A stretch of 64,000 bases of DNA from Arabidopsis thaliana (GCF_000001735.4 NC_003070.9:13696001-13760000); one strand, 5' to 3'. Positions 1 through 11,838 are shown, numbered from the stretch's first letter. Numbers and translations are program-made. The notes: generated by a model from the letters alone, not told the origin.

Positions 1-239
1 CTTTAAGTTACCAGAAACCTTTAAATTTTTGTAAAAAAGATAAGTAAATTTGTAGTAATCATTCCCATTTATCAAAATGTGTACAGAATTACAATGGAAA
101 AAAATAATGCAAATCAATCCCAATATAAATATATATTTACTCTAATTTACAAGATAGAACTCCAAAAAAAAAAAAAAAAATTGACCCAGAGATAAGATAA
201 AATTCAACTGTAAATAAAGCTGTTGTGTGGAGTTTTCTT
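1..239. other. 3' flank of SHM7-like gene
   Basis: AT-rich sequence downstream of the SHMT stop codon on the minus strand, including a poly-A run near 162-180. It probably contains the 3' UTR of the SHMT gene. No other coding region or structured element is visible. Confidence 0.6.
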
Positions 240-2576
240 TCATTCAATTCGAATAAGAGAAGCAGGCATCTCATACTGCAAAGCAAATGCTTCGACTCGG
301 TTTCTAAGCTCAGCTATGTCTTTGTTGGTGCATAAACTTTTCACAAACTCCTTGTGTGACTTTCCATGCTCTCTCTGCAACGCACTTGTTATCTGAGCCG
401 CCTTTATCAGAAAATCCGCCATTGTCTCGAAATCAGACTCTATACAGCCTCGGGTTGTCATTGCGGGTGTCCCTATTGATAAAAGGATCGATGTGAATAC
501 GAATGTGACATGTCGCTAACTCAAAAACAATATGCAAACCAATCTATCTGTGCTTACCTATTCTTACACCTCCAGGAGATATTGTACCATTGTCCCCGAA
601 TATAGCCGTCTTGTTTAAAGTGATATGGCACATCTCACACACTTTCTCGTAGACTTTCCCTGGAAAACAGATACAAACAAAATCAGACAAAATTTTAAAT
701 TTCGATCGACGAGTAGTTATGTTTAGGTTGAGTGATTTCAGTACCTGTTAAGCCCATAGGAGTGAGATCCCACAGCAACAAATGGTTGTCTGTACCACCA
801 GTAACCAGTCTGCATTTTCTTCTAAGAAGAGCTGCTGCTAAAGCTTGGGCGTTTTTCTTCATCTGTTGTATGTAAGCTTTGTACTCTGGAGTGGCCACTT
901 GTTTCAATGCAATGGCAAGAGCAGCGATATGGTTGTTGTGTGGACCTCCTTGTAGAGATGGAAAAACAGCAAAGTTGATCTTTTCCTCTAGATCGTAATG
1001 CGTGGAAGTGTCACAATGGCTAGAGTGATGGCCCTGCTTTCTTATCTTTGGGCCTCTCCTGTAGAAGATGATACCTCCTCTAGGACCACGTAGACCTTTG
1101 TGAGTAGTGGAGGTTACTATGTCACAGTGATCAAATGGATTTGAACATTCCTGTAGATAACAAAAATACCAAACCAAATTCAGAAACAATATTTCCTGGA
1201 ACAGAATCATAACAAAAGTCTACATATACGAATAGTTTCAAACAATATTGACTGACACACCAAAAACTCATTCATCATATTATTTCAAAGTCACCACAGA
1301 AAAAGACTTTGCATAGAAAGTAATCAAACAATCTAAGGTTTCAATAGAACATAGAACAATCATAACACAAACACATTATATCAATACATGGCCTAACCAA
1401 ATTGAAACTATCTAATACTGCTACCTCTGACATTCAATAACTAGACATGCAACCTAAACCATTAAAAATCTCAGAACTAATCAACATATCAATAAAAGTA
1501 TAGTAGTAGAAGATTCGAACCTTAGTTGCAACAAGACCGCTAATATGAGCCATATCACACATCAAAACAGCTCCACACTTATCTGCAATCTGTCTAACCC
1601 TTGCAAAATCCCAATCCCTAGGATAAGAACTCCCACCACAAATAAGAATCTTAGGACGGTAATCAAGCGCCTTATCTTCAAGCTTATCATAATCAATATA
1701 CCCAGTTTGAGGATTCACTTTATAAGGAAAACTCTCAAAGAAGATGGAAGCAGCCGAAATCTTCTTCCCACCAGGAGTACAATAACCATGACTCATATGA
1801 CCACCAGAAGGCGAATCAAGCCCCATAATCCGTTCACCGGGCAATAAAAGTCCGGTATACACCGCGAAGTTAGCAGAAGTACAAGAATAAGGCTGAACAT
1901 TAACACCCCATTTATCAGATTCAAGACCAAACGCAGTAAGAGCACGCTCAATACAGAGATTCTCAATCTGATCAATATATTGATTCCCAGTATAGTATCT
2001 AGCTCCAGGCATACCTTCAGAGTATTTATTCGTTAAATGACTACCTAAAGCTTCCATTACAGCTCTACACACGAAATTCTCAGAAGCAATCAATTCAATT
2101 CCTCTTACTTGTCGTTGCTTCTCTTTCTCCATAAGCTCATGAATATCAGGATCCGCCAAATGAATCGGTTGATCACCCCAAGCTCGTACAGCAGCACGTC
2201 GCGATTCCAGATCTGAATCACCGATGGAACTTCTCTTCGGATGCTTTGATTGCGTTAACAAAAGTGGACAATCTCTTTGCCTTTTGAGACACATATGGTG
2301 ACCTAAGATTCTGAAATGCTCGTCTTCCTTTTGATCTCCTCCTCCTCCTCCATCTTTCTTTGGCTCATCAACGGTGGTGGTCTTCTCGGCTTTTTGTTCG
2401 AGTAATTGTAACGGAATCGGAGAGAAAGTTGTTGGTAATGATCGGAAACTTTGATCGACTTGTAGATTAATCGAATCGTCTGCGATTGGAGCTCTTGGTG
2501 TTGGTGTTGGAGTCATTGATGCGTGTGAACAACCAAACCCTAATTGAAAATTTGTTTGAGAACGACTCAAATCCAT
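240..2576 (-). CDS. SHM7: Serine hydroxymethyltransferase, SHM7/SHM6 type
   Basis: Pyridoxal-phosphate enzyme that interconverts serine plus tetrahydrofolate with glycine plus methylene-tetrahydrofolate. Four exons on the minus strand join in frame: 2576-1521, 1150-745, 659-558 and 472-240, with GT..AG borders, giving 598 residues. The first ~120 residues are a Pro/Gly/Lys-rich extension typical of the plant SHM6/SHM7 branch. The catalytic domain follows, with IELIASENF, the glycine-rich SGGHMSHGY segment, and the PLP lysine in [13 protein letters not shown] (about residue 370, at the start of exon 2). The C-terminus ends ..ASLIRIE. No frameshift or stop interrupts it, so it looks functional. 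In Arabidopsis SHM7 (MSA1) is a nuclear form linked to S-adenosylmethionine supply and sulfur homeostasis; that role is family knowledge. The call SHM7 rather than SHM6 rests on overall resemblance and on the neighbouring genes. Confidence 0.93.
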
Positions 2577-4327
2577 AAACGTTGAAGATGATGAAGATTT
2601 GGGATTTGTTTTTTTGACCTAATTCGCTTTTTTGGTTCTGTGGATTTGAGAAGAAGAGAAGGAACAAATAAATGAGAAAGGAGATTACCGGGTACCGGTA
2701 ATAGAGAGTTATGTATCTGGACGCTTTTCAGGTTTGATTAGCTTATGCGGTGGACCTTGTCGACTGGTAATAGCCGGTAGTAGTAGGATCGTGTCAATTT
2801 GATGAAAAAAGTGGGTTTCTAAAGCTAATCTAGCCCAAAAAGTTAGTTAGATTCATTTTGACCGATATAAAACGTTTTTTGTTAGAAAAATTTTAGATTT
2901 CAAAGTGCAAAGATAAGTTCAAATAAATATCTTATTATGCAACTATGCAAGATCAGCTTTTGATCTCCTTAAATAGTTTTGTCTTACTTTAAGTAATTAG
3001 GGTATGAATGGATGATAACAAAAAAAAATAGAAAAAAAAAGTTTTACCAATAAAAATAGACCATACCAATAGCATCAAGATTTTGGTAATGCTAAACCGC
3101 ATGAAAAGTGAGAAGTGGACGAAATGGGATGGAGTTGGACTATGGTATATTGTATGTATTAGAGTAGATTTGTCTTTGAATATTGAAACCCGGACTAGTA
3201 TTTGCCTAAAATATATTGATTTTAATAAATTTATTACAGTTACAAACTAAAATTTGTTATTTTGATTCTTGCAAATATATCGGCGATAGTTTTCGCAAAT
3301 GTTTGCTACGTAATATATGTCTATTCTTTTGGTTTGATATATGCATTTGGTTAATTTGTTTCGTTTTATGTACGTATTTCTGAAAAATCTTAACAAAATT
3401 TGTATATAAACAAAATAACAATGACCGCCAGAATGTATAGACGACTACCTGAATCACTTTGCATTGCGTGTTGGTCCGCTAGTTACTTAGCAGCTGAAAA
3501 GCAAGGCAAAAAAGAGAAAAATTAATAGCCATAAGACTTAATTTATATTTAATATTAAAACTTACGATTTCCAACAACAGTAACGTCAATTTTCTTATTT
3601 TTAAAGGAAGATGTACAGATGACTACGAATATGTTTCTCTATAAGCATAACAACAACTGGGATAATATGAATTTGACCATTTTTTCCCTTCAATTTTAAA
3701 AATCAAACCAAAACATGTATGATCTTTTGGACTGTATAATCTTTTGACAATTTAACGCTCTCAAAGTCCCAAAAACAATTTAACGCTTTTAATGAAGGGA
3801 AGTTTCGAAAATGTACAACTAAATAAAGTATTTTTCATATAGAAAATGCCCCTTTATAAATTCGAAAGATTTTAATTATAAATATTCTTCATGTAGTTTT
3901 CATTATGTGCGCTTTTTACTACTCATGTATTTCCAATCTTATTTATTGTTTAATTGGTAAAACAAAACATTATCTCACTTATACATATTAATGGTTTATA
4001 AGTATTTAAAAACTTAGTTAACATATATTCTCTTAAGGTTGATTTTTTTATTACAATTACCGATTTAACAAAATATTTTTGAAAATAAATTTTATCATTT
4101 TCTGAAAAATTGTTTTGTACAGTCTCAGCTCTTTATTATAACTCTTTGTTATGTATTTTTCACTAAAAATATTTATAAGTTCATAAAAAAATGTTTACAA
4201 AGATCGTGTTTTAAATTATATTTCTTTCTGTACATTTTTAATCATAATATTGTTTTAACAATCTTTGAAAAAGATTTATAGAAATATTCATGAAATAACA
4301 TAAATATTTGATAAAATTTATGTAATA
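2577..4327. other. Intergenic region between SHM7 and small membrane gene
   Basis: About 1.75 kb of AT-rich DNA. The part next to 2576 must hold the SHM7 5' UTR and promoter. Open frames here are short and lack splice or family support. Poly-A/T tracts occur (about 3020-3050). I see no complete element before the MITE at 4328. Confidence 0.5.
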
Positions 4328-4570
4328 CTCCCTCCGTTTTAAAATAAAATAATTTTGCACATAAATTCAAAAAATAATTAAATTTTCGTTTTTGCCCTTT
4401 ATTCATATATTTATAATTTTTTTATTAGTCAAAGCACTAAAACAATAGGGACAAAACTAAAATGTTTTCCAAACATCTGAATTAAAACTCTAAAACGATG
4501 ATTATTATAAAACAAATTTTGAGTTCTAAAACGATGAATAAACTAAAATGATGAATAAAAACGAAGGAAA
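4328..4570. mobile_element. Stowaway-like MITE (Tc1/mariner)
   Basis: A 243-bp AT-rich element flanked by TA on both sides (4326-4327 and 4571-4572). It begins CTCCCTCCGTTTT and ends AAAACGAAGGAAA, imperfect terminal inverted repeats of the Stowaway type. It has no coding capacity. It sits about 350 bp upstream of the start codon of the small membrane protein gene. The 3' terminus has several substitutions relative to the 5' one, so the insertion is old. Confidence 0.75.
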
Positions 4571-4713
4571 TATATCAATATTTTAATATATAAACACAAT
4601 CAAGAAAACAAAAAATTTGTTGAGAATGAGTTCTCTCACACTCGTAAAAAACATATTTAACTGTTTACAGCGGTGATGTAGAAATGTAGACGTGAGAGCT
4701 AGAAACATCCAAA

Positions 4714-4738
4714 AGCCCAGTGGGCTATTATAAGCCCA
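4714..4738 (+). promoter_or_regulatory. Site II-type (TGGGCC/T) promoter motifs
   Basis: The inverted pair AGCCCA-G-TGGGCT (4714-4726) is followed by another AGCCCA (4733-4738), about 180 bp upstream of the ATG at 4917. Such TGGGCY/RGCCCA clusters are known TCP-binding site II elements in promoters of plant housekeeping genes. A GA-repeat leader (about 4872-4890) follows before the start codon. Function here is inferred from motif and position. Confidence 0.5.
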
Positions 4739-4916
4739 TACATGATATATCATTTTTTTAACATCATCACTCGATTTGTTTAAAGACAAAACCAAAACCT
4801 GATCTCAAAAACTCTTTTTAATTTCAGTTTGGTCTTTTCGTATCTTCTTCTTCCACGTAATCAAAAATTACAAAGAGAGAGAGAGAGAGATCTTTGAAAG
4901 CAAGAAATTCTAATCC

Positions 4917-5268
4917 ATGGAATCATCTCCTTCGTTCCTTGACAATCTCTTCTTCTTCTTCCTCATACGTCCGCTTCTGGCGATCTCATTCGTCATCTGC
5001 TTCATCGCTCTTTGTACTTTCTCTCCTCAAACCTGAAGTTTAGATCTTTAGGGCTCTTTGATCTTAATTTGAAAATTTGACTTTGTTTTTGCTTTGGGGT
5101 TTTGCAGGGTGGTTTCTAGCATGGAAGCTTGTATTAAGCCATGTTCCTCTAGTACAAGAGATCTTTGGCTTGAGGAAGAAAACCTTTATACCAAAACCTG
5201 AATCTCGTGGTCGAATCGCCAAATTCTACAAAAGTATCAGTTCTCAGAATCCTGTTCCCCAATGGTAA
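4917..5268 (+). CDS. Small single-pass membrane protein (At1g36380-like)
   Basis: Two exons, 4917-5013 and 5108-5268, join across a GT..AG intron (donor GTACTT, acceptor TTTTGCAG) to encode 85 residues. The N-terminal half is strongly hydrophobic (Phe-rich run, then RPLLAISFVICFIAL joined to WWFLAWKLVL), suggesting one or two membrane segments. The C-terminus is basic and soluble (GLRKKTFIPKPESRGR). No catalytic motif is visible. It lies between the SHMT and GrpE genes and converges on GrpE; by recalled gene order it corresponds to the uncharacterised gene At1g36380. A possible second splice donor at the stop codon (CAATG-GTAATT) would simply create TGA after joining, so the protein end is little affected. 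Confidence 0.75.
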
Positions 5269-5810
5269 TTACTCTTTGAATCATGTTCCCCAATTGAGCC
5301 ATATTCATCTTATTTACTTGGTCTTATGGACTCATTTTTTCTCAGAAATCGCAAGCTCCGAGGTTTATAGAAGCTTCGATGATCCGAAAACCGAACGAGT
5401 AAGAGGATATTCAATGTCACAATCCAGAAAGATTCAAGTTACAGTTTTAGTCACTAAAAGAGTTCTGTTATGTTGTTGACTCTTTTATGGTGGGGGATGT
5501 GTGCAATGTAGTGTAACAACTTGTGTAGTGTGAAGTATTTCAAGCCCAAATCTTGAATCACTGTTTCCTTGTTGTTGTGTGAGAGATGCTTTGATTCATG
5601 AATCTGGTGATAAAAAAATGATGTTTTCACCATCACATACTACAAGAAAGAACATGAACCAAAGTCATATAAATCGTAAAACATGAATCATAAACTCTGA
5701 AGCCAAAGAACTTTCTCATTAGACATTGTTGCAATTTTGGTATCCCTTTGATAGGTGAATAAAAAATGGACATTAGCACAAGACATTGAAACTTTTACCC
5801 GACATCGAAC
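5269..5810. other. Convergent 3' region between small gene and GrpE
   Basis: The stretch holds the 3' ends of two convergent genes. The segment after 5336 looks like a spliced 3' UTR exon of the upstream gene (acceptor-like TTTTTTCTCAG). No separate gene is supported. Confidence 0.5.
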
Positions 5811-7524
5811 TCAAGCAGAAGGTGTTATTTCCTCAGCAGCTGAAGGAGTCTTCTTGTTGACGGGTCCTAAAGAAACTTTAACCTTTGCTGGTCTCAGAAC
5901 ACGATCTCCTAGAACAAATCCCTTGTTCAGCTCCTCGGTTATTATCCCTGCTTTAACCGCCTCAGATTCTTCCCGTGAAATAGCCTCGTGCAACTACAAC
6001 AAAAAAGGGTATTACCAAGTCACTCAAAACCCTCCAAAAAACTAACATTACTTCTCTTATCATCACTCATTCGCACTCATCTTAATCATGTAACCAAGTT
6101 GTCTGAATATAAATCCTTCTACTACATTTCGCAAACACAATGACTGACTCTGTTATCAATTCCATGTGGATAAGCGCCTTCCTAGTGATGCAACAAAGAG
6201 CTTTGACTTAAACAAAACAACAAACATTACTCTTATTATCATTACTCACTAAGCACAGACGAATCATGTAACCAAATTAGAATAATCTAAAGCTTCCTAC
6301 AACATTTTGCAAACAAAATCACTAACTATTTCTACACTAGATAAGCCCCTACTTAGTGATTACTCCTCTTATCATCTCACTCACTAGCCTCAGATTCTTC
6401 TCGCGAGGTAGCCTCATGAAACTACAACAATAAAGGGTATTTGCTAAAGTCACCCAGAACACCAAAACAACAAACGTTTTTCATCTAAAAACACACTTTA
6501 AGTAGCCATGCTGCTTTACCACTCACTCGGAAACAAAAATCATATAACCTTATGTTGTGTTAAATAAAGCCTTCAACTACATTTAGCATAACACTAGTCC
6601 TCTTATCATCACTCACTAAGCACAGAAGAATCATGTAACCAAATTATCTTAATCTAAAGCCTTCTTCTACAACACTTGGCAAACACAATCCATAACAAAC
6701 TTGCTACACTCGATAAGACTATAAGCCCCTACTTAGTGATGCAACAAAGAGATACAACATTCTTCCATTTCAATAGCTTAAACTTACCAAAGGATCAAAA
6801 GGCTTGCCAACAGTTGCAATAACCGAAACACGAAGATATCTCAAAACCTCAACAAATTGCCTATAAATCCCTTGATAACTCGTATCAATCTTCTTCTCCT
6901 TATCAGTATCAACTCTAACCTGTAACTTAGCTTTCTCAAAACTATCAATAATAGGTAAAAGAGACTTAAGAATCTGAACTTTTGCATTAGACTCTGTACT
7001 AAGCCTATCTTTATCAAGCTTCTTCCTTGTATTATCAAAATCAGCTTGTAATCGAATTTTCATCTCTTTCTCTGAAGCTATCTTCATTGATAAAGATAAA
7101 ACCTTTTGATCCATTTTATTCTTCTCCTTCTCGATTTTGCAAAACATCGTTTCGATTTCTGTAACTGAGGTTTCGTCTCCGTTGAGAAGAGCTTGTTTAT
7201 ATGACCTAATTAGGGTTTTTACATCTGCTTGCTGCTTTGAATTCGCTTCTTCACTGTTATTAGTCTACAAATTATAACAGATTCGAATTAGAAGAAGCTT
7301 TAAAAGCAAAGAACATGTAAATATGCTGAAGAAGAAGAACTTACTTGGTGAGCAGAGAAGATTGGGAATTTTCGACTGGGTTTTGAAATGAGTGGAGATA
7401 TTGGTGAAGGTCTGCCATGGAAATGGAGGTTGTTTCGTAAAGGTAAGGTTTTTGATGAAGAAGATGGAGAGGAGAAGGAGAAGCAAGGAGATATGGAAGG
7501 ATCGATTGCGAAAGAAATCGCCAT
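5811..7524 (-). CDS. Chloroplast GrpE co-chaperone (nucleotide exchange factor)
   Basis: Three exons, 7524-7345, 7264-6788 and 5993-5811, join in phase 0 to encode 279 residues. Residues 1-60 are Ser/Pro-rich, low in acidic residues and look like a chloroplast transit peptide. Exon 2 holds the long GrpE coiled-coil (many Lys/Glu/Gln, RLQADFDNTRKK) and the LKSLLPIIDSFEKA segment. Exon 3 holds the beta-wing part, with GFVLGDRVLRPAKVKVS near the C-terminus. GrpE proteins release ADP from DnaK/Hsp70, here presumably the stromal Hsp70. By gene order it matches At1g36390. The reading frame is intact. The second intron (795 bp) is unusually rich in repeats and includes a duplicated start of exon 3. 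Confidence 0.9.
6049..6752. repeat. Degenerate direct repeats in GrpE intron 2
   Basis: Three diverged copies of a ~140-bp unit occur at about 6049-6202, 6229-6360 and 6594-6752. Each contains TTATCATCACTCA, AATCATGTAACCAA, an ATAAGC..CTA(C)TTAGTGAT stretch, and in two copies the ending GCAACAAAGAG. A fourth partial unit (6361-6475) carries the copied exon border. The pattern indicates local tandem duplication of the intron together with the 5' edge of exon 3. Confidence 0.75.
6377..6421 (-). other. Duplicated cryptic terminal exon of GrpE
   Basis: A copy of the exon 3 start with its acceptor (TTGTTGTAG) lies inside intron 2. Read in the phase set by exon 2 it encodes FHEATSREESEASE followed by a stop at 6379-6377, against LHEAISREESEAVK.. 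in the true exon 3. If used, it would truncate the protein to about 233 residues and drop the beta-wing. Whether it is spliced is unknown. Confidence 0.55.
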
Positions 7525-8107
7525 TGTTGGATTTGGTAGTAGTAATCTCAGTGAGTCCCAAAGGAAAAAATTCTCAGGGCACAGGCAAGAGTAATCTCAA
7601 ATACTCATCTGTAAGGACAGTAAGGACATTTCCAATGGTGACTTTTAAATATATATATTTTTTAATTAGAACATGTATATTGATAGTTTTAGAAGTTTTT
7701 TTTTAGAACAAATCCTAAAGAAAAATACAAAAAATTAAATAAAAAAACATAAGTTTGTTAAAGAATACACATGAGCTTAGGATTTTTTGTGTTTGTTAAG
7801 GACTAATACGTGTCAGTGTGATTGGTAAGGAGAAAGAGATTGTTTTACTATTATAGATATAAATGTGTATATATATATACTATATCTCAACACATAAAAA
7901 TTAGAGAATCTGATTTAAAGATGAAGCTGGTGATTGTAATTATTACATGTTAATATTAGCGTAATAAACATAATTATTACGTAAGAAAAAACTTTTTAAT
8001 TTTGATTTATAATCACATAAGATATTATTCTTATTTGAGTAGCTACAGAAATTTAGGTTGGTTAAGAAGTGGATTGAGCAGTGAAAATAATTTTTCTATC
8101 TTTTATA
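7525..8107. other. 5' flank of GrpE and AT-rich spacer
   Basis: This stretch holds the presumed promoter and 5' UTR of the GrpE gene, then AT-rich sequence with short TA repeats (about 7868-7878). Overlapping + strand open frames near 7388-7700 are antisense to GrpE exon 1 and have no independent support. Confidence 0.5.
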
Positions 8108-8116
8108 TAATTAATA

Positions 8117-10530
8117 GGGAATGTTCCGTAATAAGGCACTTTGAAAAAAAGTTTAGACAAAACAGACACTTTCCAAGGTTGAGACACTTTTCCTTGTTTT
8201 TGGAGTGAAAATAGACCATTATACCCCAAATAAACTGAATCACGAAAAGAAGAATAACCGGTCATTGGTTTTGGTTTGTAATTGTGTGTACCAAACACGT
8301 GTAGAATAATGGGTTAATTCGGATCAAATGAACGTGTTAAGATTTGCAGTTTAAATAGAAGTTAATGAGAAATAATGACCGTCCGATCATATAACAATTA
8401 AACGGACGAGAAGATGGATTTATCTGCAAACATAACTAACTTGCGTTATGTTAGGTCTTCAGAGATTGGTTTCACAACATAACTAACAAGACTTTGATAG
8501 CAATCTTATGTTTTCTGTAAACAATTAATAATAGAACTAAGAATGTTGTAGTAAAAATTGACTGCTTTTCAGTAATAATAAATATACATGTTCTAGTTAT
8601 TTAGTTTTATGCCTACCTGATTATCCACAACATCGTGTAGATCCATATCTTGATAGAGAGAGATTTTATACTGAAAGATATGATAATGATGATGTGAAAT
8701 TATGATACTTTACTAAGACATATTTACAAATGATAGATAGAGTGCATCGATAGACAGTTGTAGATGATAAGAAATACTTCCATTGGAGATAACCCAACTT
8801 TGGGATTATGTGTGGGAGATGATTGAGTATGTTGGTCAAGTTTGGAACTGGTATCAAATACTAGATCACCAACAAAAATTGATGCCTCCAATAAGAAGAT
8901 TATTTAAATATCTATCCAAAAAATACTGTCCAATATTACAAGGACTGTAAATCATAAAGATAATTTAGTGTACATGTAGACCTTCATTTGTTCATTAGAA
9001 TTTTTTTTCAGTTTGGGGATCTTTCAATGATTGGGATGCAGGAAGCCTCTCCAAAATGTTCTGATTGAGTTGAAGTAGAAATGAAGATGGTCAGAAAAAC
9101 CATAAGAAACACGACCTTCAATAAGGAAAAAATGTAAGAAAGTATCCAAAAAATCATGTCCAACGTAACAAGGAGCAGACGATTAATAAAATTTGGTACC
9201 CCATTGTAGGTTTGTTGACTTGGATGTTCCCACTTGTATCGAAAATAGGATCTGACACAATGTTCATAACCTAAATTTTGTTTTTAAAGTAAATTAGTCA
9301 AGTAATGACTTGCAAACTAAGGTGGGGTTTTAAAGTAAGGAGTGTCCAAACAACAGTACCTTCATGTTTGCGTATGAATGGACAGATTTCTTTGGATGAC
9401 ATCAATAACGATGATCACATGATGTGCAAAAGCAACTCTAACTGATGTATTCACCCACTCGCCTAAAGAAATTAACAAAGTTAAAAGTTTGATATTATGT
9501 ACTCTAAGGTTTTCTATTGACTAATCACATTATAATGACTAATTATATCAACACAAATGGATAAGTCAAATTACTCTTTTACAACTTCATACCAGACAAT
9601 CAATGTTGAGTAGCAGTAAGAACAAAGTTAAATCAATATCCAAATCTGGCCATACGATCAGCTAAAGCTCTAGCATCCAAGCTTACATATTATTTCTTAA
9701 ATCAATGATTTGATTTCTTCCAAAATATAAGATTAAGAAATAGAACCTTTATGTGGCTTTTTCCTTGAATTATCAAACACCAAGTTGTGCAGTCATGTAT
9801 AGTCGTGGACAATGATTTTCAATTTTGTAACGACACATACGCTGCAAACAAAATGTGTGGTTGTCCATTACGGATTGTCCAAGTGTTGTAGTCCATATGT
9901 TCATCTTCTGTCCAATAGAGAACCTCAAGTACTGAATTTCAAACAAACTGGGCAGAGAAGTTATCAAACATTATCACAGAATTACGAACAAGATCTCCGA
10001 AGTCAACATGACAAAACTTTACCTTAGTTGTTCCGAAATTCTTGAACTTTTCTCGAAGTAACCTCAATTGAAATTGAAATTGAGTTTGGACGGTACGAGT
10101 TAAGGGTTTTTCAGGCAAAGTAAATCCAAATCGATTTAAGAAATTGCAGAGATTTAGAGGAAATGACAAGAGAATTGGGTTTGGTGTTTTACGGTTGAAA
10201 GAGCAAACGAGAGTGTAGTGTGAAAAGCACTGGTGGTGGACAGTGACGGAGGAGATGGATATCCCGTCGCCGGAGTCCCCTTTTCGAGAAATTGTAATTT
10301 AGGATTTTTTATTGGATTTGGATTTTTACGATTCTGGAAAAAAAATTGAAATCACAAAGGCAACTACAAAATCGTGGGCTCCGTAAATCTGAATTGGTTT
10401 AGTGAAAATGGATTTGATTTGTTTGGTTATAGAAAACCGACGATATGAGGGTGAACAAGTAATTTTAATTATTCAAAGTGCCTAATTACGGATAAACTTT
10501 CAAAAAAGTGTCTAATCACGTAATATTCTC
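8117..10530. mobile_element. Non-autonomous TIR-MULE with 9-bp target duplication
   Basis: The 2414-bp element is bounded by an exact 9-bp duplication, TAATTAATA, at 8108-8116 and 10531-10539, the Mutator-superfamily signature. The left end begins GGGAATGTTCCGTAATAAGG and the reverse complement of the right end begins GAGAATATTACGTGATTAGA. Both continue into CACTTT-rich sequence, giving imperfect TIRs of about 40 bp. Inside I see no transposase. There is diverged duplicated sequence (about 8884-8958 and 9111-9186) and a short minus-strand frame at 10169-9939 that I do not recognise and that could be captured gene sequence. The segment near 10200-10330 is more GC-rich than the rest. Confidence 0.72.
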
Positions 10531-10598
10531 TAATTAATATTAACTTTGTATCATTTTTAAACAATGTGGGCAAAATGATAGTTATATCAATTATTTAA

Positions 10599-11058
10599 GG
10601 GAAATTTGCAAGAATAACTAATAAAAAATTATAATTCATTAACTAACCATTCTAACTATGTAACTATAATATTTTTTGTATTATATGTAATATTACTAAT
10701 TTGTTCTTGTTGTCTCAATACCACCATTAGCCACCACCACCGCCGGTGACCATTGTCGGCCATCACCACCAACTCCGACCACCACCACCATCGGCCGTCA
10801 CCACCGTCGGACACTACCACCGCCGCGGCCACCACCATCGACCACCACCAACACCGACCATCATCACCTCCGACCACCATCAACTCCAGCCACCACCAAG
10901 ACCGGCCACCACCACCGCCGGCCACCACCATCTGCAACCTCTTCTACTACCAAAGAGGCTAATTTAGTAATTATAGTACTCTCTAGTATTAGTTTCTGCA
11001 TTTTGCATATTATGGTGTTAGTTTCTTAATTAACTTGTGTTAGTTTTGCAATTCACCC
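10599..11058. mobile_element. Mutator-like MITE with (ACC)n-rich core
   Basis: The ends resemble each other in inverted orientation: GGGAAATTTGCAAGAATAAC at the left, GGGTGAATTGCAAAACTAAC as the reverse complement at the right. Just inside both ends are AACTAA/TTAGTT-type repeats. The flanking sequence (ATTATTTAA left, ATTTTTAAC right) could be a decayed 9-bp duplication but is not convincing. It has no coding capacity. The core is the ACC-rich tract listed separately. Confidence 0.5.
10724..10940. repeat. ACC-rich compositional repeat
   Basis: About 215 bp dominated by CCACCACC interspersed with GCCGGCC and CATCACC, standing out sharply from AT-rich surroundings. The three long open frames across it (one on the minus strand rich in Trp/Gly/Val, two on the plus strand rich in His/Pro/Thr) are products of the triplet repeat, not genes. 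Confidence 0.85.
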
Positions 11059-11444
11059 ATTTTTAACTGATATCAATTAACATCTTTAATACAAACTAAT
11101 ATTACGTATCATTTTTTTAATCTAATTGTTTTTCGAATTTTTCATATATATATATATATATAGTTTTACTTTTATGTTATGTATGTTTACAATTTTAATA
11201 TTTCTAATAATTATTATGTTTTGTCAAATAAAAAGTTTTATAATATTTTATTTTAAAATATATATAATTTTTTAAGAACTCACTTAAGGATTCTACCATT
11301 GGACAATAGAAAATGTAAAAATTTAACAAGAACTCTAAACTTTAAATTATTCAAAATTTATTATTATAAACACATAAAGAGTACGAAATTAGGATTCTCT
11401 AATAGACTTGCTCTTAGAGTTTCTTTAAAATTGAAGGTAAAAAT
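11059..11444. other. AT-rich spacer with TA microsatellite
   Basis: The spacer contains a (TA)n run at about 11144-11161 and no supported gene or element. Confidence 0.5.
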
Positions 11445-11838
11445 GAATTTTCGTCTTGAAAATCCCTTTTTGTCGATGAAGAAGCCAATAAACCCCTGCG
11501 AAAAACAGAAGTGTTTTTTCTTTTTAATTTTAAATCGAAAATCAATGATATTACTAGTATTTCTCCATCCGAACCTAACAATTACACGCAAAACCATGGT
11601 CCGTTTCTGAACCTCTTCATCCGAACCACCTTTACTTTTTTTTTTTGAAAATCAAAAAATCAAATCCCTAATATTTCGAGATATTTCCAATTTCGAATTC
11701 TTCTTCTTGTAAACGTTAAGCTTTTCTTTCTATATCTCTCCCTTCTCCTTTTATTCGGGTAACCTCATAATTCGTAACCGCATTGCCTCTTTAAATTGTT
11801 CAATCTATCGATCTGTCGCGAAGAGAAGTCGGAGAAAG

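Noticed and set aside
1545-1847. Plus-strand open frame of 100 codons
   Set aside because: It lies antisense to the conserved SHMT exon 1 and its composition simply reflects the codons of that gene.
10656-10967. Overlapping open frames rich in Trp/Gly/Val (minus) and His/Pro/Thr (plus)
   Set aside because: Products of the ACC/GGT triplet repeat; all frames stay open because the repeat lacks stops.
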